Source: Polyangiaceae bacterium (lineage in GTDB: Bacteria > Myxococcota > Polyangia > Polyangiales > Polyangiaceae). Taken from it: 12,803 nt of DNA. Under the pieces are notes generated by a model. That model did no database searches, was not told the origin of the DNA, and saw nothing but the letters and a program-made list of their open reading frames with translations. The translations under genes were made by a program, and so were the position numbers. Each line of letters opens with the position of its first letter. Within the stretch, counting starts at the first letter, position 1. This document shows positions 1 through 5,732 of this stretch, piece after piece. Location: positions 1-12,803 of the forward strand of contig JAICTU010000257.1 in the NCBI GenBank assembly GCA_025936205.1. The letters run 5' to 3'.

Positions 1-1
1 G

Positions 2-823
2 CAGGTGCTGGCCGTGGCGGTCACGCTGGTGTTCGGCTGGCTCTTCCTGCGCATCGCGCGCGTGGTGGAGGAGATCATCGCACGGCGGCTGAGCCTGGAC
101 GCCGCCAGCGTGCAGGCGCGCGCGGAATACACGCAGATTCGTGGCCTGCGCAACATCGCGGACTTCGTGATCGGAGTGATCACGGTCGGGCTGGCGCTGC
201 TGTCGGTGGGTGACGTGCGTCAGCTGGGTGCCAGCTTGCTGGCTTCCGCCGGCTTCGCCGGTATCGTGTTCGGCTTCGCGGCGCAGCGCAGCTTGGCGAC
301 CATCCTGACGGGGCTCGTGATCGCCATCGCTCAGCCCATCCGCATCAACGACATCGTGGTGGTGGAGGGCGAGTTCGGCAGCATCGAGGAGATTACTCTG
401 ACCTTCGTCGTCGTGCGGCTGTGGGATCAACGGCGCATGGTGCTGCCAGTCAGCTACTTCACCGAGCGGCCGTTTCAGTGCTGGTCGCGCTCCTCGACGG
501 AGCTCACGGGGGTGGTTCTGCTCAACGTCGACTACAGCGTGCCCGTGGGCAGCGTGCGCGCAGAGCTCGGCCAGATCTTGCAGGATTGCCCGCACTGGAA
601 CCGGCGCAGCTGGGCGCTGGAGGTGACCGATACCACCGAGTACACCGTGGTTTTGCGCGCGCAAATGAGCGCGGACGACTCCAGCGCGGCCTGGAAGCTG
701 CGCTGTGAGGTGCGCGAGCGCTTGATCGGCTTCCTCCAGCAGCAATGCCCGGAATCCTTGCCGCGCTTGAGGACCAGCGCCGTCGCGGCCGCGCCGACTG
801 TGAAGGAGCGCCGCAGCGCCTGA
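2..823 (+). CDS. MscS-family mechanosensitive ion channel, C-terminal part (5' truncated by window)
   Basis: This is an inner-membrane channel of the small-conductance mechanosensitive (MscS) family, which opens under membrane tension to release solutes during osmotic downshock. The frame is open to the window edge, so the start and first membrane segments lie outside; residues here are counted from the GTG at 5. A hydrophobic helix lies at about 54-68. The pore-lining helix at about 76-100 is rich in small residues (ASAGFAGIVFGFAAQ), as in TM3 of the family. It is followed by the beta domain at about 111-165, which contains PIRINDIVVVEGEFGSIEEI. The cytoplasmic alpha/beta domain runs from about 170 to 255, ending in a basic tail. 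The family hallmark A-Q-x-L-x-x-I-x-x-G is seen as AQRSLATILTG. It ends at the TGA at 821-823. Family assignment is firm; ion preference and the missing N-terminus cannot be judged. Confidence 0.93.
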   Translation, partial: QVLAVAVTLVFGWLFLRIARVVEEIIARRLSLDAASVQARAEYTQIRGLRNIADFVIGVITVGLALLSVGDVRQLGASLLASAGFAGIVFGFAAQRSLATILTGLVIAIAQPIRINDIVVVEGEFGSIEEITLTFVVVRLWDQRRMVLPVSYFTERPFQCWSRSSTELTGVVLLNVDYSVPVGSVRAELGQILQDCPHWNRRSWALEVTDTTEYTVVLRAQMSADDSSAAWKLRCEVRERLIGFLQQQCPESLPRLRTSAVAAAPTVKERRSA

Positions 824-1209
824 GCTGGTTCCTCGCATCCGTCAGTTGCACGCTGCTACTCGGGCTGCGTGCGCGCGCGCCGGGCGATGTGGGTGCGCGT
901 CGCCTCGGCAAGAGCGCATGTCGCTGAGCTACGATCCACTGCGGCGCAGCGTGACGGGGCCGTTCGACGGCTTCGTTGGTCGCGGCGCGTATCGCGCGGC
1001 GTTGCGCTGCGAGGCCGGTGCAAACGCCTCCTTCCCGATCGCAGAGGCGATCTTTGAGGGCCCGGCGCAACCGGCGATCGATCGCGAGCCCTTCGTCCGC
1101 TACTCGCAAGCCACGTTCTTCCCCGATCGGTGCATCGGAGGTGGCGGCACGGACACGACGCTGTCGTGCGAGCGTAGAGCGCGCGCGCGCCACGGCGCCG
1201 CAGCCGTAA
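820..1209 (+). pseudogene. possible frame-split remnant of a small secreted protein (unrecognised)
   Basis: Between the channel gene and the DUF202 gene no intact reading frame fits, but two pieces look coding. In the frame of position 820 a hydrophobic stretch (LSWFLASVSCTLLLGLRA) resembles a signal peptide and runs to a TGA at about 925. In the frame of position 918 an ATG begins about 85 codons with varied composition (for example SLSYDPLRRSVTGPFDGF). About four fifths of their third positions are G or C by hand count. That frame then runs on uninterrupted into the DUF202 gene in the wrong register, with no sensible end. A TAA in a third frame lies at 1207-1209. The pieces overlap near 915-925, so a single indel there would join a signal peptide to the body. 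I do not recognise the product. It may be a decayed gene, a sequencing frameshift, or chance coding-like bias. Confidence 0.3.
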
Positions 1210-1227
1210 GGAGTGAAAGAGTGGAGC

Positions 1228-1266
1228 AGCGGGCTTTGTGCCGCACTTTGCGTCGCAAAGCCCGCT
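1228..1266. terminator. strong hairpin upstream of the DUF202 gene
   Basis: An 11-bp perfect inverted repeat has arms AGCGGGCTTTG (1228-1238) and CAAAGCCCGCT (1256-1266). It extends inward by one G-U and one G-C pair, leaving a loop of about 13 nt. No T-run follows on either strand, so it is not a canonical intrinsic terminator. Its place after the last possible end of the upstream remnant and 25 nt before the DUF202 start fits either a terminator-like structure or a hairpin in the DUF202 leader. Confidence 0.4.
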
Positions 1267-1290
1267 TGCCCATGCCATCATTCCGGGCCG

Positions 1291-1689
1291 ATGGGCTCCT
1301 CTGCCGAACGGCCTCCGGAAGAGACACTGCGCTTGCATCAGGCAAACGAGCGCACACTGCTCGCCTGGGTGCGCACCGGCATCGCGCTGATGGCGTTCGG
1401 CTTTGCCATCGCGCGCTTTGCAGTCTTCTTGCGGCAGGTGGCCGCGCTGCGCTCTCCGCCGCTGCCGCATTCGAGCTTTGGCTCGGCCTGGATCGGGGCC
1501 GCGCTGGTGGCGCTGGGCATGTTCGCGAACCTGCTGGCGACGTTGCGCTTCGCCGGCATCCGCCGCGGCATCGAGCGCGGTGACGTCGGGGCTCCGAACG
1601 CCGCGCTGGTCTACGTGCTGGGCATCACGGTGACGCTGATCGGGCTCGCGATGACAATCCTGCTCGCGCGGGCGGTCGGCGAAGGCTGA
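1291..1689 (+). CDS. DUF202 (YidH-type) small inner-membrane protein
   Basis: This is a 132-residue membrane protein of the DUF202 family (E. coli YidH/YidG type), whose biochemical role is not established. The family signature lies at about 17-40: [15 protein letters not shown], followed by [10 protein letters not shown]. Three hydrophobic helices are visible at about 30-50, 66-86 and 104-127, the usual topology. The ATG at 1291 is chosen because it leaves a short polar N-terminus before the signature, as in the family. A start 78 nt further upstream in the same frame would add Cys-rich sequence lying inside the preceding hairpin. No good Shine-Dalgarno is seen before 1291. It is probably a single-gene unit, as the next gene is convergent. 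Confidence 0.85.
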   Translation: MGSSAERPPEETLRLHQANERTLLAWVRTGIALMAFGFAIARFAVFLRQVAALRSPPLPHSSFGSAWIGAALVALGMFANLLATLRFAGIRRGIERGDVGAPNAALVYVLGITVTLIGLAMTILLARAVGEG

Positions 1690-1693
1690 GGCA

Positions 1694-1780
1694 TCACTGG
1701 GCGCGCAGGGTCATGCTGGTCGTCCCGAGCCCGTCTGCGCGCGCCGTCAGCACGATCTCGCCGCGCTCTCCGGGGCGTCG
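1694..1780 (-). pseudogene. possible relic of a glycoside hydrolase C-terminus
   Basis: Read on the minus strand, about 30 codons end at a TGA (1696-1694) and encode RPGERGEIVLTARADGLG followed by TTSMTLRAQ. Known family pattern: many GH2 beta-galactosidase-type proteins end in a small immunoglobulin-like strand of the form PG-x-I-x-V-x-A-x-x-x-GL. This fragment matches that form in position and spacing. Upstream in the same frame there is a stop about 35 codons before the end, and the neighbouring frames give no continuation. If real, it is the last remnant of a deleted gene. The match is short and could be chance. Confidence 0.2.
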
Positions 1781-1784
1781 CAAA

Positions 1785-1815
1785 CTTGGTCAGTTCCGTG
1801 GGTTCTTTGACCAAG
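1785..1815. repeat. 8-bp inverted repeat in the convergent gap
   Basis: CTTGGTCA (1785-1792) and TGACCAAG (1808-1815) are perfect complements around a 15-nt spacer. It sits between the ends of the convergent DUF202 and regulator genes, so it could act as a weak bidirectional stop. There is no adjacent T-tract. Apart from this dyad and the possible glycoside-hydrolase relic, I see nothing in 1690-1977. Confidence 0.35.
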
Positions 1816-1977
1816 GCATTGCCCTCGGCAGCCCGCGTTGATCAGGTGGCGAGCCTGAACTCGGGTACTGCCGGCAGCAAGAGCCAACGCGCATCGGTCA
1901 TGCCCTCACGGTAGCCGCCGCGCCGTACCGGAGAAGTGCTCGAACGGTTGCGGCGGGCGCCGTAACCGTTGCCAATC

Positions 1978-3117
1978 TCACCCGAGCAGGTGGTGCGTCA
2001 CGTACTCGATCTTGACCGGCACATTCGACTGGAAGCTGGCGCGGATCACCACCTGGAAGGCCTCCGCATACTGGCCGGGCGCCGTCTGCAAGTGCGAGAA
2101 GACCTCGGCCACGTGCTGGGGAGCCGTGACGCTCTCCGCCAGCGCCCACATCAGCTCCGCGCCCGCGCCGCTCAGGATCAGCAGCTGGCGGCCCGATTGG
2201 GGACCGCGCAGGCGGGTGATCAGCGCGTACTTTTCGCCGACGCCGTGCGTGTCGGCGCAGCGATATTCGCTGGCCTCGCCCGGCAGGGGCCGCGCGTTGC
2301 GGATCACACCCAGGTCGTCGATCGAGAAGTCCTTCTCTTCCAGCAGCGAGCGGATGATCGGATTGAGGTTGGGCTTGCCGATGAACACGACGTTGCTGTT
2401 CCAGACGTCTTGCCAGTCCAGCGAGGCCGAGTGCTTCATTCCCGCATCGGTGCGGCTGCCGGCGAGCAGGCGCCCGAGCGAGAATGCGGCGTGCACGGCG
2501 CCGAAGTCGGCGTAGTCACGCGCCGCGCGCAGCTCCGTTTCACCCATGCGCTTTCGGAATTGTGCGAGCGGCTCGGAACGCTCGACCTCCGAGGGGTCGT
2601 TGATCTGATAGTCGCGCACCACCAGGCCGGTGGCGGGCGCGTAGAAAAAGAGCCGCACGTCGAAGGCCACGATCAGGGGCGCCTCGCTGCCCAGGAAGGG
2701 GTCCCAGAGCGCGCGCAGCTCGGGTGTTGTCAGGCGCGGGGCCGCGGGCGAGAGGGAGCGTGGAGCTTGCGCCGGCGGGCGCTCGAAGCGCGGGACATAA
2801 GCACCCTTGTCGATCTCGATCCGGATCGGGTCGGCCGGGGCCTCCGTCTCGTAGTACGCGCGCAGCCGGTTGCGCAGCTCGTACGCGCGGCTGCGCACGC
2901 TCGAGTCCTCGGCGGGGGAATAGCCGTGCGGGCGCCGCAGCACGGAAACGCCGAGCGCGTATTCGTTGACCTCCTGCGTGCGACCGTCCATCTCGGCCTC
3001 GCACACGTAGCGCAAGAGCGCGCGCAGCTGCTCTGATCTCCCCAGCGCCCGGCTTTGCAGCACGCGCGCCAGTGCCTGGCGCTTTTCCTCGCTGGAGATC
3101 GGGGGAGCCGGAGTCAT
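1978..3117 (-). CDS. regulator-like protein: N-terminal DNA-binding-like domain plus a C-terminal domain of unknown function
   Basis: This is a 379-residue soluble protein with no signal peptide or membrane helix. Residues about 26-112 carry a block I know from the N-termini of many acidobacterial and myxobacterial proteins: SEQLRALLRYVCEA, then the acidic/polar EVNEYALGVSVLRR, YSPAEDSSVRSRAYELRNRL, RAYYE and PIRIEIDKGAYVPRF. This block resembles the winged-helix-like part of OmpR/TolB-linked or cyclase-like regulators. After a Pro/Ala/Ser linker (about 113-132), a second domain runs to the end, with VVFIGKPNLNPIIRSLLEEKDF at about 243-263 and RQLLILSGAGAELMWALAE at about 310-328. These resemble the companion domain that often follows the first block. 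A transcriptional or signalling role is inference; no ligand or target can be named. No clear Shine-Dalgarno precedes the ATG at 3117. The TGA at 1978 faces the DUF202 gene. Confidence 0.7.
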   Translation of the reverse strand: MTPAPPISSEEKRQALARVLQSRALGRSEQLRALLRYVCEAEMDGRTQEVNEYALGVSVLRRPHGYSPAEDSSVRSRAYELRNRLRAYYETEAPADPIRIEIDKGAYVPRFERPPAQAPRSLSPAAPRLTTPELRALWDPFLGSEAPLIVAFDVRLFFYAPATGLVVRDYQINDPSEVERSEPLAQFRKRMGETELRAARDYADFGAVHAAFSLGRLLAGSRTDAGMKHSASLDWQDVWNSNVVFIGKPNLNPIIRSLLEEKDFSIDDLGVIRNARPLPGEASEYRCADTHGVGEKYALITRLRGPQSGRQLLILSGAGAELMWALAESVTAPQHVAEVFSHLQTAPGQYAEAFQVVIRASFQSNVPVKIEYVTHHLLG

Positions 3118-3204
3118 CGCGAGCTAACGTACTACGGATGCTCGCGCTCCGGCTCGCGTTGGCGCTTGTGCGACGGTTTCTGCGTGCCTGCTCGGGGCGC
3201 TGGG

Positions 3205-3231
3205 GAGGGTGGGAATCGTTTCCACACCCTC
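3205..3231. promoter_or_regulatory. hairpin/dyad between the regulator and the beta-helix gene
   Basis: The left arm GAGGGTGGGAA (3205-3215) pairs with TTCCACACCCTC (3220-3231) with one bulged base and a 4-nt loop (TCGT). It lies about 85 nt past the stop of the upstream minus-strand gene and about 90 nt before the regulator start. It may be a terminator for the lipoprotein gene or an operator for the regulator. No T-run is present. Confidence 0.35.
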
Positions 3232-3274
3232 GAGGTGCGGCAGACGGAGCAAGGAAGTCTCTTACATCCGCTGT

Positions 3275-3313
3275 GCGCTCCCAGGTGCGTGCGCCCAGGT
3301 GAGCGCTCCCAGG
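3275..3313. repeat. three short direct repeats (GCGCtCCCAGG type)
   Basis: GCGCTCCCAGG occurs at 3275-3285 and again at 3303-3313, with a one-base-shorter copy GCGCCCAGG (3291-3299) between them. They lie immediately past the stop of the minus-strand beta-helix gene (3315). They may be slippage products or protein-binding sites; nothing shows which. Confidence 0.4.
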
Positions 3314-3314
3314 G

Positions 3315-4703
3315 TCACTGCGCGGGGCAGGGCGTCAGGGTCCCCTCGCATTCAAAGGGGCCGCTCGCGACCTCGGTGAATTCGTTGGCGCACCAGTCGC
3401 TCACGTTGCAGTCACCGCGCGTGGAGATGGCGACGCCGTCGATGTAGCGGAAGATGGTGTTGGTGATGTTGGAGGAATTGGGCGCCATCAGTGCCGCCTT
3501 GGTGCTGCTGCCCAGGCAGCCCTTGCCGCTGCCGGCATACTCGAAGATGGCGTGATCGATGCGCGGCGTCACGTCGCTGTAGCTGTACAAGAGGCAGCCC
3601 CAGTCGCCCGGCTTCGGCTCCTTTTGAGCGGACGTGAACACGACCGGATCGGCCTCGGTGCCTTCGATGTTGAAGTTGGCGTTGAAGGCGTCGATCGTGC
3701 CCGACATCTCGAAGCGTACGCCGGCCGCGATGGTCACGTTGTAGCCCGGCGTCACTCCCATGTTCTGCACCCGGAACGGCGCGCCTTGCTTCAGCCAGGT
3801 GCCGTTGCTCTCGATGCCGCTGCCCTCGATCACATCGATGTGATCATCGGCGTCTTCAAACACATTGCCGGTACCCAGCTGAAAGATCTGGTGCGCATCG
3901 ATCAGGATCGAGGCCTGACCGTTGCGGGCAAAGTGATTGTCCGAGAACGCGCGCACGGCGGCGCTGCTGAACAGCATCATCCCGTAATTGAGGCTGTCGC
4001 GCACGGTGACGTTCCGGATGCCGCGCAGCGGCGCCTCGATCTCGAGCGTGGTCGGGCTGCCGGCGCCCGTGGCCGCGCACGGCTGGCCGCCGTACTCGAA
4101 GATCACATGCTCGAGCTGGCTATTGCTGCCGTTGACGCCGATGCGCACGCACTGCCAGTCGCCGGGCAGGGGATCGTCCGACGCGGACGTGAAGACGATG
4201 GGCTGCTCCTCCGTGCCGACCGCGACCAGGTGCGAGCCGACGTCGCTGAGCGGCGTGACGTTCAACAGGCCCGCGGCTCCCATCAGCACGGTGGTGCCGG
4301 GCTGGATCGTCAGCGTGGCGCCGGACGAGACAGAAGTGCGCTGGATGCGCACGCAGCCGGGCCCGATCGTGCGATCTTCGGTGATGGAATCGGGCAGTAG
4401 CTGAGCGTCTTTGCAGTCCGCAGGACGGACCGCAGTGGCCCCGCCACCGGAGCTACCTGCTGCGCCCGGAGCCACGCTGCCCGCACCGGCCGAAGCAGCG
4501 CTCGTGCCCCCGCCACCCAGGCCAGGCGCGCCCGATTGTGCCGGATCGGCACCAGCGCTCCCACCCATCCCGTCCGCCGTCTCTGGATTCTCGGGCATCA
4601 CCTCTTTGGTGCTGCGCGAGTCCAGCGAGCAGCCGAGCAGTGCGGCCACGGCCCAGGATGCGGCAAAAGACGAGATCAGGAGGGGAGAAATTCGTTCGCT
4701 CAT
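3315..4703 (-). CDS. secreted lipoprotein with right-handed beta-helix-like repeats
   Basis: This is a 462-residue predicted lipoprotein. The ATG at 4703 is chosen because it directly precedes a lipoprotein signal peptide (MSERISPLL, then a hydrophobic run to ALLGC, acceptor Cys25). The frame stays open upstream to about 4826, but without signal character. Residues about 45-92 are an Ala/Gly/Ser-rich flexible linker, a style common in myxobacterial surface proteins. The rest is a beta-strand-rich region with repeated NxTV/LTIQPGT-type turns, typical of parallel beta-helix proteins. Two long repeats stand out: about 163-205 (GTEEQPIVFTSA, PGDWQC, LEHVIFEYGG) and about 348-390 (GTEADPVVFTSAQ, PKPGDWGC, IDHAIFEYAG). 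Each has a Cys after the GDW motif and another shortly after the FEY motif, suggesting disulfides. No catalytic residues can be assigned, so it may be a surface structural or glycan-binding protein. Confidence 0.8.
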   Translation of the reverse strand: MSERISPLLISSFAASWAVAALLGCSLDSRSTKEVMPENPETADGMGGSAGADPAQSGAPGLGGGGTSAASAGAGSVAPGAAGSSGGGATAVRPADCKDAQLLPDSITEDRTIGPGCVRIQRTSVSSGATLTIQPGTTVLMGAAGLLNVTPLSDVGSHLVAVGTEEQPIVFTSASDDPLPGDWQCVRIGVNGSNSQLEHVIFEYGGQPCAATGAGSPTTLEIEAPLRGIRNVTVRDSLNYGMMLFSSAAVRAFSDNHFARNGQASILIDAHQIFQLGTGNVFEDADDHIDVIEGSGIESNGTWLKQGAPFRVQNMGVTPGYNVTIAAGVRFEMSGTIDAFNANFNIEGTEADPVVFTSAQKEPKPGDWGCLLYSYSDVTPRIDHAIFEYAGSGKGCLGSSTKAALMAPNSSNITNTIFRYIDGVAISTRGDCNVSDWCANEFTEVASGPFECEGTLTPCPAQ

Positions 4704-4974
4704 GAGTGTTCCGTGCCCCCGCTGCAACATCGTACGCTGACTACGCCAGCATCGGCTCGATCTCTCCGGCGGTTGCGCAAAATGTCGCAGGGGGCTGAGC
4801 GAACGACTAGACCCGGGTTGCGTCACAAGGCAAGCGCCTCGGCGCGGACTCGAAACGCTGGGCTGCTGCGCGGCTCCTGGTGGGACACAAGTGTGGAATG
4901 GTCCGGGGCGGATGAGGCAGCCGCCAGATTGACGTCCCGTTCAGAAGGTTCTAGGTGTCTGGCGGGGGTAAAAT
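4704..4974. other. gene-free divergent region
   Basis: This 271-bp stretch separates the divergent beta-helix lipoprotein and DUF4136-like lipoprotein genes, so it should hold both promoters. I found no convincing -10/-35 pair and no strong dyad. A G-rich run (GGCGGGGG, 4961-4968) lies 6 nt before the ATG at 4975 and is the likely ribosome-binding site of the plus-strand gene. Confidence 0.4.
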
Positions 4975-5568
4975 ATGCGAGCGGGGTTTCGCCAGTTTCG
5001 TTCGAGGATTGCAGTGTGTGTCGCCCGAGTGTGTGTCGCCCGAGTGTGTGTCGCCGGCGTATCACTCGGTGTTGCGGGCGGTGCGGCCCTGGTCAGCGCA
5101 GGCTGTGGCTCCTCGGTAACGGCCTACACGACTGCTGGGCAGCCAGCGACCATCAGCAAGTACAAGACCTTCGGTGTCGTGACGCCGGATCCGGAGGAGC
5201 TGAAGGAAAATCACATGCAGCCGGAAACCCTGCATCGCCTTGCGGAGCTGTCCGTCGAGCGCATGCAAGGCCTGGGTTACCAGCCCGTGGCAGCAGATGG
5301 CGCCGATCTATTGATCGGCTTGAGTCCGGAGGCGAGGCTGTATGGCGCGCTGAAAGTCGTCAACGCCGAGCCGAGTCGTCCCAATAGCCCGCTCGATCAA
5401 AAGTTTGATGCCGAGGGTACGTTGACCGTGAACTTCGTCGACATGAACGCCAAGCAGATCGTGCTCACTCGCGTGGCGAAGGCGCGCGTCAGCATGCAAA
5501 TGGGAGAGGAGCAGATGCGCGAAGTCGTCAGCAACGTGTTTGACGGCATGCCGCGCGCCGCAAACTGA
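4975..5568 (+). CDS. DUF4136-like lipoprotein
   Basis: This is a 197-residue predicted outer-membrane or periplasmic lipoprotein. A long basic N-terminus and hydrophobic stretch end in LVSAGC (acceptor Cys44). The mature part begins with a short Ser/Thr segment and then YKTFGVV at about 60-66. It continues with alternating strands and a helix (RLAELSVERMQGLGYQP, then ADLLIGL), and ends with a strand-rich part containing GTLTVNFVDMNAKQIV and a final helix. This order (YKTF, an R-x-x-x-x-x-G-Y-x-x-V helix, ADLLI, TLTVNFVDxxxxxIV) is that of the DUF4136 lipoprotein family, whose function is unknown. Unusually, the signal peptide contains a pentapeptide (VCVAR) repeated three times, placing two arginines in its hydrophobic part. 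That makes the exact signal-peptide start uncertain, although no other start is better. Confidence 0.8.
   Translation: MRAGFRQFRSRIAVCVARVCVARVCVAGVSLGVAGGAALVSAGCGSSVTAYTTAGQPATISKYKTFGVVTPDPEELKENHMQPETLHRLAELSVERMQGLGYQPVAADGADLLIGLSPEARLYGALKVVNAEPSRPNSPLDQKFDAEGTLTVNFVDMNAKQIVLTRVAKARVSMQMGEEQMREVVSNVFDGMPRAAN
5014..5058 (+). repeat. 15-bp tandem repeat, three copies, in the signal-peptide codons
   Basis: The unit GTGTGTGTCGCCCGA occurs at 5014-5028 and 5029-5043, and a third copy at 5044-5058 ends in GGC instead of CGA. The unit is a multiple of three and encodes Val-Cys-Val-Ala-Arg, so changes in copy number would keep the reading frame. Confidence 0.9.
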
Positions 5569-5732
5569 CGTCGGCGGCACCCGCGCGCGCGGCGCTCAGC
5601 TCGGGTGAAGCCTGGAGGCCTTGGGCCGCATCGTCGCCTGCGCGCGCCTGGACGCCGCGTCCCTTTCCGGCTGGTCTTTGGAAACTTGACCCTGGCCTGC
5701 CCGCCGTGCAACGAGCTGGGCTCGACACGGCA

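Noticed and set aside
1969..3036. 355-codon plus-strand open frame antisense to the regulator
   Set aside because: The Arg/Ala/Val/His-rich composition is typical of an antisense frame; the minus-strand protein has recognisable family blocks.
3552..4400. 282-codon plus-strand open frame antisense to the beta-helix lipoprotein
   Set aside because: It lacks motifs, while the minus strand has a lipobox, a linker and repeated GDWxC/FEY elements.
5014..5058. Short repeat array as a possible CRISPR
   Set aside because: The repeats are directly abutting 15-mers without spacers and lie in coding sequence.
4823..5065. Minus-strand small frame with repeated RHTLG
   Set aside because: The repeat is only the complement of the 15-bp tandem repeat in the plus-strand signal peptide; nothing else supports a gene.
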